Of a stretch of 64,000 nucleotides of DNA, positions 9,183-21,425 are shown piece after piece. The stretch comes from Gremmenia infestans (Eukaryota; Ascomycota; Leotiomycetes; Helotiales; Hamatocanthoscyphaceae). The translations under genes and the position numbers were made by a program. The stretch covers positions 332,501-396,500 of the forward strand of contig JAFEVB010000020.1 in the NCBI GenBank assembly GCA_032629725.1. The letters run 5' to 3'. Positions within the stretch are counted from its first letter, which is position 1; each line of letters starts with the position of its first letter. The notes below the pieces were generated by a model. The model did no database searches and had not been told where the DNA came from. It worked only from the letters and a program-made list of their open reading frames with translations.

Positions 9183-12100
9183 CTTTAAGCACTAGTCTTT
9201 TTATCGACGGAATAATATCATCTACCGGATCCGCTAAAAGAAAGGATACCCTAACCCTAACGCCAACTCCAGCTTCTATACTAGCGCTAGCTTAAGCTCT
9301 TGCGGTATAAAAATAAACCGTAGTTGTTAAGATACCTAATATATTCTATAGGGATAAAAGTAAGTTAGATAACTTCCTAATCTTAATAGATATCTATATC
9401 CTATTTAACTAATACTTATTTGGAACTAAGATAGTAAAGGTTATCTATATAATCAGTTATCTTTAGAACGTGGCCTTTAACTAGGTTAAGACCTATATTA
9501 ATAACTTTATAGCAAATAAAACCAGTTAGGGGCGAATTACGACCGGAGCTAGGACCTTAACCTAGGCTATATTTATAAGCTATAAAGCATTCAAGAAAAA
9601 CATCTAATAAGTCTTTAGTAACCTTAAATAGTAGAGTACAGCTAAGTAGAAGCTATAATAACTAAAGTAAAACAAGTTAGCCTCTAAGTATATAGCTAGG
9701 TTCTAGTAGTATTTAGATATAGTAGGATAGAGCAACCGCGCCCTAACTAGCTAGTACTACGCAGAACTAAAGAACTTCGTTAAGAATAAGCTAACTAGAA
9801 TAGACTAACTAACTAGTTTTACTAAGATAATTAAGAAAGCGGTTAAGATTAATAACCGATTCTTTAAGAGGTCCCTTAAATAGAAAAGGATCTATAACTT
9901 TAGTAAACGGTCGGGAAAGATAGAATTAATAGAAAGAAAGAACTAAGAGGACCTAATAGAGATTAATGCCGCTTACTAAAAACTAAACCTACTCTTTAAG
10001 AAAAAATAGAATAAATAATATTAGAAAGGACTTTATTTTAAGTATAGATTGCCTAGGCACTTAGTATCCTCTTATAGACAGAAAAAGAGGAAAGGACCCT
10101 AAAAGAAATAAAATATAAGCGCGGCTATATAAACCTTAGATATAGTATTATAACCTAACTTTAAGGGATAGAAGTATAGTATGCAACTACCTAAATATAA
10201 AAGCTAGGAAATAAACATAGAAGAAAAAGCGAGCTTATCTTAGGATTCTACGGACTAGCTACCTAATATAGATAAAGAATAGATTATAGCTAGTAATAAG
10301 CTTTCTGTAGGAAACTGGTAGAAACCTAAAAAAGGGGATAAACCGGCCTTTAAGAGAGACTTCTAGCTAGGAATAGAGAAACCGGAAAAGGGTATCTACT
10401 ATATGGTTATATATTAAGATATATAATAAGTTATCTTTAAAGCACCCTAACAACCTAGGATTATTAAAGGCATTCTAGAAGAAGAAATACTAAGGCTAAG
10501 CTTAATTATCAAGCTAGGAGAAATCTAGGAAATTGCTAGTAAAAGGTTAAGTAAACGTATTTAGAGGAAAATAACTTTTTCTCTATTTCCTATAAACCTA
10601 ATAATCTTTACTTAGTAATATATTAGTAATAAAGCATAAAGCGTATTCGCGCTAAACACTCTATATAGACTAATAAAGTAGAAGAGCAGTTACTAACTAT
10701 AGGAAAACCAATTTATAGGATATAAGGTCCTAGAAGAAAGATAACTAGGAAAGTAAGTGGCGGCTATAAAAAGCTAGAACTATATAATACTAAACGCTTA
10801 TACTAAAGGAAAGAAGCTACGGGTTATACTTAACTCTAGTGCATAAAGGAACTTTATCTTACTAGAAGCTATAAAGAGGCTTAATATACTAATATAGGAA
10901 AAGAAGGAACCCTACCTACTTACTATTATTAATAGAATAGCAATTAGAATAAATAGAGAGATAGTTAAGCATAAGACTATACCTATATAGGTAATTATTA
11001 AAGGTTACTAGGAGGAAATCAGCCTAGATATAATCTGTATTAGGGATAACCAGGCTATTTTTAGTGTTTTTTAGATTAGATAATATAATCTAGAAATTAA
11101 TTAGAAAACTTATAAGGTAAAGTTTATCTAATATAGCTATATATTAAAATAACTATATAGCTATAGAGAGGTTAGCGCTACCTTCTATAACGCGCTAGAG
11201 CACGCAACCTAAGACCCTCCACCGGATAATAAAAAGGTCGAAAAAGAGATACTAGTATAGTATAAGAAGTTTAAATAGATATTTAATAACCTATAAGATA
11301 AAAAGGCCTTACCTAAATATTAACTATAGAACTATAAGATACTACTTAAGAAAGGATATAAGCTTTCTTAGAAACCACTTCGCTAGTATAGTAAAGAGAA
11401 AATAAGACTATAAAAAAAGTATATTAATAAGATATTATCTAAGGGATAGATAAGAGAGTCGCACTCCCTATTAGGAGCGCTAATACTATTTGTAAAGAAA
11501 AAAGATAAACTAGATCGGTTTTATATTAATTACTAAAAGTTAAATAAGATAACTATAAAAAATTAATACCTACTACTATAGGCAGATAATATATAAAACC
11601 GTTTAAGAAAAGCAGTAATCTTTATATAACTAGATATAAGAGACGCATATTACCTAATTTGTATTATAAAGGGCAAAGAATAGAAAACGGTATTTTAAAC
11701 CAGGTTTAGTTACTATAAGTACTAGGTTATACCATTTAGGCTAACTAACGCTCTAGCAACCTATTAAGAAGTTAACTATAACGCGTTAAGAGCTTTCTTA
11801 GATAGGTTTTATATATATTACCTTAATAATATACTAGTATATTTAGATAATAAGGAATAATATATAGGATATATAATATAGATCTTAGAAGCACTTGCGG
11901 TAAAGGGATTCCGCCTAAAGCTATCTAAGTGCAACTTCTATATAAAAGAAATCACCTTTCTAAGCTATATAATTATACTAGGGAAAATCGGCCTGGACCC
12001 TAAAAAGGTCCGAGCGATTATTACCTAGGAGATGCTAACTATAGTTAAATAGGTGTAATCTTTCCTAGGATTTATAAACTTCTACTAGAAGTTTATTAAG

Positions 12101-13507
12101 TTATATTTAAAAAAGGCTCTACTACTTATAGACCTAATAAAAAAGAAGCAGAAGTTTAAATAGATAAAGGAAGCGAAAAAGGCATTCTAAGAGCTAAAGC
12201 AGGCCTTTATAGAGGAGCCTATCTGCTAGAACTTTTAGCTAGAACTTAAGTTAATAGCTAAAATAGACGCGTTAGATAAAGTAATAAAAGGAGTACTTAT
12301 ATAGAAATATAAAGATAGCAGCTAGCATCTAGTAGCGTACTACTTTAGAAAAATGATATCTATAGAACTTAACTATAATATATATAATAAGAAACTCCTA
12401 GCGATAGTTAAAGCATTATAGAAATAGAGAGTTTACTTTTAGGGAGCTAACTTCCTAGTAATAATTCTTACTAATTATAAGAATCTTATTGGCTTTACTA
12501 TAACTAAGGACTTAAATAGGCGGCAGATAAGATAGATAGAGATACTTGCTACTTATAACTTATAAATTAAATATATAAAGGGAATAAAAAACGCACGCGC
12601 TAATATACTAAGTTAAAAACTAAGATATAAGGTAAAAGAGAAAATAAAAAGCGTTGCGATCTTCTAGGAGGATAGTAATAATCTTATTTTAAATAAATAA
12701 TAAATCATAGCTGCAATCCGTATTAATAGCAACCTATTTATAAATAAAATCAAATTGGTATATAAAGGGGATATAGTAGTAGAAAGCATCTTATAATACT
12801 TCTAAAAGAATATAAAAAAGCTCCTACTATATAAAAATAAGATATATATCCCTAAAAGCATCTAAAAAGAATTTATTAAAGAATAGTATAAGCTACTAGC
12901 TTATAGATATTAAGGGAATACTAGAACCTAAAAGAGGCTCTTATAGAGGTACTATTTCCTAGGTATACAAATAATAGTTAAGGAGGTTATTAGTAAATAT
13001 AATACTTGCATATAGAATAAGGTATTATAATACGCTCTATATAGTATAATATAATTACCTAATATACTAAAGACTCCTTAAACATCTATTATATAGGACT
13101 TTATAGTTAAACTACTACTATCTAAGAACCTAATAATAGAAGTAGAATATAATTCTATTCTAGTTATTATAGATAGGTTAATAAAATACACCTATATAAT
13201 ACTCTATAAGGAATTAAGCACGGCTAAAAACTTAGCTTAGGCATTTCTTTAAGTAGTAGTAGTAAACTATAGCACGCTAGAAGAAATTATATTAGATAGA
13301 GATTAGCTCTTTACTTTAAAATTCTAGATAGTATTTACAGCTTTGCTAGGTATTAAAAGAAAGCTATTAATAAGTTTTTATCTATAAACCGATAGATAAA
13401 CTAAACGGATAAATCAGATAATAGAAATATATATCTAGTATTATATAAACTATAAGTAGAACAACTAGGTAGAGCTTCTACTACTCGTCTAGTTTATATA
13501 TAATATA
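9183..13507 (+). pseudogene. Element A gag-pol, 5' part
   Basis: Collinear with the gag-protease-RT-RNase H-integrase frame of element F but riddled with stops. The zinc knuckle at about 10.03 kb has lost its cysteines (TGT to TAT), and the RT block reads LNN in place of LDD near 11.83 kb. An integrase core with its D..E region can be followed to about 13.4 kb. It is cut by element E at 13508. Confidence 0.75.
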
Positions 13508-13509
13508 TT
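13508..13509. repeat. left TSD (TT) of element E
   Basis: TT at 13508-13509 and at 39865-39866 correspond to a single TC in the uninterrupted element F (about 19669); C-to-T in a TCA context fits RIP. The exact TSD length (2-5 bp) is ambiguous because the site is AT-rich. Confidence 0.55.
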
Positions 13510-13533
13510 TATTAGTAAAAATTTTTCCTATTA
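13510..13533 (+). repeat. left terminal inverted repeat of element E
   Basis: It starts TATTAGTAAAAATTTTTCCT. Against the right end it matches TATTAGTA, then an A/T-rich spacer of slightly different length, then TCCTAYTA. Confidence 0.6.
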
Positions 13534-14859
13534 CGAAATAGGCGAATAATTTTCTTTACTAAAGATGCTAATAGCTTATCTTTTGCTCTGGCTTAGCGCT
13601 AGCCTAGCTCTAACATGTCCCCTTTTATAACTTAAGTAACTATAGTTCTAAGCTGGTATCGATATAGCACTATTCTAGTAACTATAGCTTCTATTCTTAT
13701 TAAAATTTAGAAAAAGCTTTATTAAATTTTTATTGCAAGTAAAACATTTTTTGCAATTAGAGAAAGTTTCTATTTATATTTATTAGTACTATAGATTTGG
13801 ATTATTCTAATAAGGAGATTACGGAAAAGCTGATTAATTATAGTATTATAGCATTCTTATAGGGTATAAAAGGATCTCTCTCTCCCTTTTAATTTTAATA
13901 GCTAAATAGTTTAATTTATACTTTATTATATAAACCTCTTATTATAAAGGTAGAGGCAGTAGGTAGAGGCAGGTAGTTAATATTCAGATCATTTTAATAT
14001 AGAGGTTGCGGAAAAGCTTAATAATTATAGTATTATAGTATTGTTTTTACTTATAGATCTATATTACTATTAGGCTTTTATCCGCTGTTATCTTTATATT
14101 TACGTTTGTTTAGTCGATTATATAGTAGATTTTAGGGTTATTATTACTATAGTCTTATAGTAAAATTATTCTCTTATTATTATAAATCTGTAGTATCTTT
14201 AGTATCTTCCCTACTTGGATATTATTATCTATCTACACCTTTTATTCTCCTACTAAGCTATACTTTTAAAGTATTCATAAAACATATTAAGAGAAAGCAT
14301 CTAGAGGATATTTATATCCCTCTTAATACCCTTCTCTTAACTACTCTCCGCCTCTTTTAGTATTAGAGTATTTAATTATTTTACCGATTTAATATATAGA
14401 ACCTTAAGTAACTTAAAAATCCACTACGGAAAGTATAGGTATATATAGTAAAGAAAGGATTAGGAAATTCGAAATTGCTATAAAGCTTTTATACTCTCTA
14501 TAGAAGACAGTATATAGTGCTATAGAAAAACTACTAGAGCGTCCTAAAACAGATAGGATTATAGAATACTTCTAACTATCTATTTATTCTAATAATTTCC
14601 TAGCATTTTACTTTTATATAAAATAAATAAATATTAAAATTAGAATATCTGCTATTAATTATATATTGCTATTAACTATAGTAATACGTTTATCCTCTTA
14701 TACTATAAATAGAAATAAGTAGTTAATTAAGAGAGGCACTATATATAACCTAGTATGCATTTTCTGCTTAGGAATACATAGCATTTAAAAGTAAATAAGT
14801 TAGCTATCTAAAACAGACAAGCGCCTATATTCTTCTCCTTCTATAAAGTTCTTAAAAAG
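13534..14859 (+). other. left part of element E interior, no identified gene
   Basis: RIP-mutated DNA. A plus-strand frame from about 14390 to 14859 can be read through stops with a protein-like residue mix, but I cannot assign it. It is interrupted by F at CTATA. Two short similar segments (gcggaaaagctTAATAATTATAG-like, near 13.83 and 14.01 kb) repeat. Confidence 0.4.
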
Positions 14860-14864
14860 CTATA
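14860..14864. repeat. left TSD (CTATA) of element F
   Basis: CTATA precedes the 5' LTR of F and follows its 3' LTR at 21421-21425. Confidence 0.85.
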
Positions 14865-15349
14865 TGTTACGGATATAATATATGACTAGGGGACCTTAGG
14901 CTTAGTGTCTGGTTTCAGACATAGGAGAACCCCTAGGAGGGAGGTTATAGTCTTATATATATATATTTAGGTACGTTTATTAGAGAGTAGGCCTACTAAT
15001 AGTTAGTTATCACACCATATGATTAGTTATATGACGCAATCGACTGGTCGACTAGTAAGCAGTCGACTAGGTTAATAGTAGTCGAGTTAACTAGGGTCAA
15101 CCAGCAGCATAAAGGGTTCTATATAAGGCTAGGTCGTCACCTATTAGATAGGAGCTTTGTGCTTAACTTAAATAGTATTTCCTAATATACGCTTATTACT
15201 TTATACTTTATAATAAGCTATACTCCTAAGTATAGCAACTAGTAATCCATCAATAGATATTAATATTAACCTAATAATAACTTAGGTCCAGGGACCTACT
15301 TAAGTCATAAGACTTACCCTAGCACTACGTGGGCTAGGCGATCGTTACA
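14865..15349 (+). repeat. 5' LTR of element F
   Basis: 485 bp, TGTTACGGATAT to GCGATCGTTACA. The outer ~75 bp and everything from the TATA box onward match the LTRs of A and B, but the middle of U3 (about 14940-15110) is unrelated. It holds several AGTCGACTAG-like motifs instead. Confidence 0.9.
15120..15128 (+). promoter_or_regulatory. TATA box in the LTR of element F
   Basis: TATATAAGG in the LTR, conserved in A and B (ttatataagg). Transcription would start about 30 bp downstream, just ahead of the sequence complementary to the primer site. Confidence 0.55.
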
Positions 15350-15351
15350 CT

Positions 15352-15359
15352 TTAAGCAC
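15352..15359 (+). promoter_or_regulatory. putative self-priming primer-binding site
   Basis: TTAAGCAC lies 2 bp inside the 5' LTR and is complementary to GTGCTTAA at 15159-15166, near the predicted RNA 5' end. No TGG-type tRNA primer site is present. The location mirrors Tf1/sushi chromoviruses, which self-prime. It is preserved in A (9185-9192). Confidence 0.5.
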
Positions 15360-15389
15360 TAGTCTCTCTATCGACGGAATAATATCATC

Positions 15390-18300
15390 CACCGGATCTA
15401 CTAAGGGGAAGGACACCCTAACCCTAACGCTAACTCTAGCTTCCACGCCAGCGCTAGCCTAGACTCTCGCGGTATAGGAACAAACTATGATCGTTAAGAC
15501 ACCTGATACGTTCTATGGGGACAGGGGCAAGTTGGACAACTTTCTAACTTTAATAGATATATATATTCTGTTCAACTAATACTTATTTGGAACTAAGGTA
15601 GTAAAGGTTGTCTATATGATTAGTTACCTTCGGGGCGTGGCCTTTAACTAGATTAAGACCTATATTAATAACTTTATAGCAAACAAGACTAGTTAAGGAC
15701 GAGTTACGACCGGAGCAAGGACCTTAACTCAGGCTATATTTATAAGCTATAAGGCATTTAAGAAAAACATCCGATAAGTCTTTAGTAACCTTAAATAGTA
15801 AAGTATAGCCGAACGGGAGCTACAACGACTAAAGCAGAATAAGTTAGCCTCCGAATACACGGCTAGGTTCTAGCAGTATTCGGACATAGCAGGATAGGGC
15901 GACCGCGCCCTAACTAGCTAGTACTACGTAGGACTAAAGGACTTCGTTAAGGACGAGCTAACTAGGATGGACCGACTAAACAGTCTTGCTAAAATAATCG
16001 AGGAAGCGGTTAAGATTAATAACCGATTCTTTAAGAGGTCCCTTAAACGAAAGGGAACCTATAACTTTAGCAAATAGTTGGGAAAGATAGGATTAATAGG
16101 AAGGAAGGACTAGGGGGATCCAATAGAAATTAACGCCGCTTACTAGAAGCTAAACCTACTCTCTAGGGAGAAACGGGATAAGCGATATTAAAAGGGACTC
16201 TGTTTTAAGTGTGGATTGCCCGGACACCTAGCATCCTCTTATAGGTAGAAGAAAGGGAAAGGACCCTAAAAGAAACGAAACGTAAGCGCAGCTATATAAA
16301 CCTTAGGTGCAGCATTATAACTAGACCCTGAGGGGTGGGAGTACGGCATGCAACCACCTAAGTATAAAAGCCAGGGAATAAACGCAGAAGAGAAGGCAAG
16401 CCTATCTTAGAATCCCACGGACCAGCTACCTGATATAGATAAAGAATAGATTATAGCTAGTAATAAGCTTTCTGCAGAAAACTGGTGGGAACCTAAAGAG
16501 GGGGATAAACCGGCCTTTAAAGGGGACTTCCAGCTAGGAATAGAGAAACTAGAAGAAGGCATATACTATATAGTTATATACTAAGACACACGACAAGTTG
16601 TCTTTAGGGCACCTTAACGGCCCAGGATTGTTGAAGGCATCCCTAGAGAGGAGATGCTAAGGCTAAGCTTAATTATAGAGCTAGGAGACGTTTGGGAAAT
16701 CACTAGCGAAGGGTTAGGTAAACGCATTTAGAGGAAAACAACTTTTCCCCTATTTCCTACGAACCTAATAATTTTCGCCTAGTAATATATTAGTAATGAA
16801 GTATAAAGCACATTCGCGCTAAATACCCTGTACTAACTAATAAGGTGGGAAAGCAGTTACCGACTATAGGAAAACCAATTTATAGGATACGAGGTCCTAG
16901 AAGGAAGACAACTAGGAAAGCAAGTGGCGGCTATAGGGGGCCGAAACCACGTAATGCTAAACGCCTATACTAGAGGAAAGGAGCTACGGGTTATGCTTAA
17001 CTCTAGTGCGCAGGGGAACTTCATCTTGCTAGAAGCCGTAAAGAGGCTTAATATACTAGTATAAGAGAAGAAGGAACCCTACCTACTTACTATTATTAAT
17101 AGGACGGCGATTAAAATAAATGGAGGGATAGTTAAGCATAAGACTATACCTATACAGGTAACTATTAGAGGTTACTAGGAGGAAATCAGCCTGGATATGA
17201 TCCGTATCGGAGATAATCAGGCCATTTTTAGTATTTCTTAGATTAGATAACATAATCTAGAAATCAACTAGGGAAACTTATAAGGTGAAGTTTACCTAAT
17301 GCAGCTATGCATTAAAATGACTATATAGCTATAGAGAGGTTAGCGCCACCTCCTATAACGCGCTAGGGCACGCAACCCGAGGCCCTCCACTAGATAATAC
17401 AAAGGTCGAAAAAGAGATACTAGTGCAGTATAAGAAGTTTAAACAGATGTTTAACGACCTCAAGGTAAGGAGGCCTTACCTAAACATTAACTATAGGACT
17501 ATAAGATACCGCTTAAGGAAGGATGCGAACCTTCTTAGGAACTACTTCGCTAGTATAGCGAAGAAGAGATAAGACTATAGAGGGAGTATATTAATAAGGC
17601 GTTATCTAAGGGATAGATAAGGGAGTCGCACTCCCTATTAGGAGCGCTAATGCTATTTGCAAAGAAGAAAGATAGACCGGATCGATTTTATATTAACTAC
17701 CGAAAATTAAATAAGATAACTATAAAAAATCGTACCTACTACTACAGGCAGATAATATGCAAGACCGTCTAAGGGAAGGCGGTGATCTTTATATAACTGG
17801 ATATAAGGGACGCATATCACCTAATCCGCATTACGAAGGGCAAGGAATAGAAAACGGCATTTCGAACCAGATTTGGTTACTATAAGTACTAGGTTATACT
17901 GTTTAGGCTAACTAACGCCCTAGCAACCTGTTAAGAAGTTAACTATAACGCGTTAAGGGCTTTCTTAGACAGGTTCTATATATATTACCTCGATAATATA
18001 CTAGTATATTTAGACGACGAGGAATAGCATGTAGGACATATGATATAGGTCTTAGAAGCACTTGCAGCGAAGGGATTCCGCCTAAAGCTATCTAAGTGCA
18101 ACTTCTATATAAAAGAAATCACCTTTCTAGGCTATATAATTACGCTAGGGAAAATCGGCCTGGACCCTAAAAGGTCGAGCGATTATTACCTAGGAGACGC
18201 TAACTATAGTTAAATAGGTGCAATCTTTTCTAGGATTTGCGAACTTCTACTAGAAGTTTATTAAGTTATATTTAAAAAAGGCTCTGCTACTTATAGACCT

Positions 18301-20287
18301 AATAAAAAGGAGAAAGGAGTTTAAATAGACAGATAAAGCGGAAAAGGCATTCTAAGAGCTAAAGCAGGCCTTTATAGAGGAGCCTATTCGCTAGAACTTC
18401 CAGCTAGAACTTAAGTCTATAGCAGAAACGGACGCGTCGGATAGAGCGATAGGGGAGTACTTATATAGAAATATAAGGATGGCAGCTAGCATCTGGTAGC
18501 GTACTACTCCAGAAAAATAATATCCGCAGAACTTAACTATAATATATATAATAAGGAACTCCTAGCAATAGTTAAAGCATTATAGGAATAGAGGGTTTAC
18601 CTTTAGGGGGCTAACTTCCTGGTAATAATTCTTACTAATTACAAGAATCTTATCGGCTTTACTATAACTAAAGACTTAAATAGGCGATAGATAAGGTAGG
18701 GTAGAGACACTTGCCACCTACGACTTATAGATCAAATACGTAAAGGGGATAGAGAACGCATGCGCTAACGCACTAAGTCGGAAGCTAGGATATAAGGTAA
18801 AAGAGGAAATAAAGGCGTTGCGATCTTCTAGGAAGACGGCGACGACCTTATCCTAAATAATACAAATCGCAGCTGCGACCCGTATTAACGGCGACCTATT
18901 TACGATAAAATCAGATTGGTATATAAAGGGGATGTAGTAGCGGAAGGCATCTTGTAATACTTCCAGAAGAATATAGAGGGGCTCCTACTATATAAGAATA
19001 AGATATATATCCCTAAAAGCATCCGGAAAGAATTTGTTAAGGAATAATATAAGCTACCAGCTTACGGATATTAGGGAAACACTAGAACCTAGGAAAGGCT
19101 CTTATGGAGATACTATTTCCTAGGCATGCAAATAATAGTTAAGGAGGTTATTAGCAAGTCTATACTTGCATATGGAATAAGGCATTATAATACGCCCTAT
19201 ATAGTATAATGCAATCACCCGACATGCTAAAGACTCCCTAGACATCTATTATATAGGACTTTGTAGTTAAACTACTACTATCTAAGGATCTAATAATAGG
19301 AGTGGAATATGATTCTATCCTAGTTATTACAGATAGGTTAATAAAATACACCTATATAATACCCTATAAGGAATTAAGCACGGCTAAAGACTTAGCCTAG
19401 GCATTTCTCTAAGTAGTAGTAGTAAACTATAGCGCGCTAGAAGAAATTATATTAGATAGAGATCAGCTCTTTACTTTAAAATTCTAGACGGCATTTATAG
19501 CTCTACTAGGTATTAAAAGGAAACTATTAACAAGTTTTCACCTATAAACTAATGGATAAACTAAACGATAAATCAGATAATAGAAATATATATCCGGTGT
19601 TATATAAACTATAAGCAGAACAACTAGGTAGGACTTCTACCACTCGCCCTAGTTCGCATATAATATATCAGCCGCGGAAAATACAAAGATCTTACTAGCA
19701 TACGCGAATTATAGTTATAACCCTAAGGCCTACCGCTCTGCGATAACCTTAGGAGTAGATAACCAATCCGCAACCATGCAGGTAGAAGACCTTAAAGCAC
19801 TTCGGGAGGAACTAGCTAGCGACCTAGCATTCTTCATAAAGAGAGCAGCATCGTACTACGACGGAAAACATAGTATAGAACCTATACTTAAAGAGGGGAT
19901 AAGGTCTACCTAATATGAAGAAACATTAAGATAAAACACCAAGCACGAAAACTAGACCATAAGAAGCTAGGGCCGTTTAAAATCAAGCGAGTCGCAGGAC
20001 CAGTCAACTATAAATTAGCACTACCTAGAATAATAAACATATATCTAGTATTCCATATATCCCTCCTTAAACCAGCACCACTAGGGGCGCTACCCGCGCC
20101 CGTCACGGAAATCCAACCAGTCAACCCTAACGCCAAGTACAAGGTCGAAGCAATACTAGACTATAAGCGGGTTAGAAGCCATACCAAGTACCTGGTTAAA
20201 TAGATAGGCTACCTACACTTAGAGAACACTTAGGAAATAGAGGCAACACTTAAGAGTCTTAAGATATTCGCAGGCTACTAAGATTAA
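15390..20287 (+). pseudogene. Element F gag-pol polyprotein (chromovirus), inactivated
   Basis: One long frame readable through stops. Gag: KTPDTFYGDRGKLDNFLTLI, then a zinc knuckle CFKCGLPGHLASSY at 16201 whose last Cys is now Tyr. Protease: the active site appears as NSSAQGN at about 17.0 kb, where DSGA-type is expected. RT: the catalytic block is YLDN at about 17.99 kb, with the second Asp lost by G-to-A. RNase H: ETDASDRAIG near 18.43 kb. Integrase: core near 19.25-19.5 kb. The C-terminus is a chromodomain (YKVEAILDYKRVRSHTKYLV, from 20138) ending at 20287. The chromodomain places the element among chromoviruses, which target heterochromatin. Frameshifts and RIP stops make it non-functional. 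Confidence 0.88.
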
Positions 20288-20300
20288 CACCCTAATCTAA

Positions 20301-20846
20301 CTAGAATAGATCTAAGGGATCATACGCCGCAAGAGACGCGACGAAGGCAGGGTCGTTAAAAGGATCGGAATAGGAAGAAGGGTTATTACCAGACCTAATA
20401 CTAGAGGAAGCAGGCGGGCCCCTGCGCTTGCGCTCCCTCCCCTTACGCTCTTTCCGCTCCTCCTCCTTAAGAGTATTAAGCTTATCAAGAGAATTCAAAC
20501 CAGTAGCGATTATGCGCTGCTCCTTATCACCTAACACCTCTTAAAGTTTCTTAAGTCGCAGGATCTTCGTAAAAGCCTCGGCCTCCTCAGCACGAAGTTT
20601 TTAGCGCTAATGCTCTAGCAACTCCCACTCTACAACTTTAGGCATCTGGTTAACCTGGCGAACGTTGCAGGTTTTACCCTAACAGACACACTTAGCACAA
20701 CAAGTATATTTAACATCGCAAGGCGCCACGCACTATCTTTTACTCCTTTTATAATAAGAATAAGGAGCCATGTTTCGTTTACTAGTCTTTTCTATAGCAT
20801 TACTAAAAGAGAGAGAATATCGGTCGCTATTACATTTAGGTGGCAT
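20301..20846 (-). pseudogene. antisense ORF of element F: Cys-rich, coiled-coil protein
   Basis: A 182-codon minus-strand frame from ATG 20846 to a stop 13 bp beyond the pol stop, convergent with pol. The only interruptions are four stops (TAG, TAG, TAG, TAA), all explicable as CAG/CAA changed by C-to-T. The N-terminal half has a cysteine cluster (CVAPCDVKYTCCAKCVC, then GKTC) like a zinc-binding module. A charged, helix-prone segment follows (EEERKERKGRERKRRG), then an acidic-hydrophobic tail (DPFNDPAFVASLAAYDPLDL). Homologous remains occupy the same place in A and B. Similar small Cys-rich/coiled-coil hypothetical proteins are common in fungal genomes; the function is unknown. Confidence 0.65.
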
Positions 20847-20936
20847 AATAAGAAGAGAAGAAGGCCGTAGGCCTAACAAGATGTTTTCCTATGTCATACT
20901 TAAGCGTTAGGACGACGCTAACTAGGAGGGGAATAG

Positions 20937-21420
20937 TATTACAGACATAACATATAACTAGGGGACCTTAGGCTCAGTATCTGGTTTCAGACATAGGAGA
21001 ACCCCTAGGAGGGAGGTTATAGTCTTATATATATATATTTAGGTACGTTTATTAGGGAGTAGGCCTACTAACAGTTGGTTATCATACTATATAATTAGTC
21101 ACATAACGCGATCGACTAGTTAACTAGCAAGCAGTCGACTAGGTCAATAGTAGTCGAGTCAACCAGGGTTAACTAGTAGCATGAAGGTTCTATATAAGGC
21201 TGGGTCGTCACCTATTAGATAGGAGCTTTATGCTTAACTCAAATAGTATTTCCTAATACACGCTTATTACTTTATACTTTATAACAAGCTATACTCCTAA
21301 GTATAGCAACTAGTAATCCATCAACAGATATCGATATTAACCCAATAACAACTTAGGTCCAGGGACCTACTTGAGTCATAAGACTTACCCTAGCACTACG
21401 TGGGCTAGGCGATCGTTACA
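20937..21420 (+). repeat. 3' LTR of element F
   Basis: 484 bp, differing from the 5' LTR mainly by transitions, as expected for RIP. Confidence 0.9.
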
Positions 21421-21425
21421 CTATA

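Larger units (their letters stand above)
14865..21420 (+). mobile_element. Element F: youngest chromoviral Ty3/gypsy retrotransposon
   Basis: Complete 6556-bp element with LTRs 14865-15349 and 20937-21420, TSD CTATA. It is markedly less RIP-mutated than A and B: long stretches retain CA/TG and GC-rich codons. Order: LTR, putative self-priming site, gag with zinc knuckle, protease, RT, RNase H, integrase, chromodomain, then a convergent antisense ORF and the 3' LTR. It is inactive: the gag start is ATA, stops replace Gln/Trp, the RT block is YLDN, and frameshifts are present. Confidence 0.92.

Noticed and set aside
15411..15431. CCCTAACCCTAACG, looks like telomeric repeat
   Set aside because: It is part of the gag reading frame, occurs at the same place in element A (9248), and is only about two units long.
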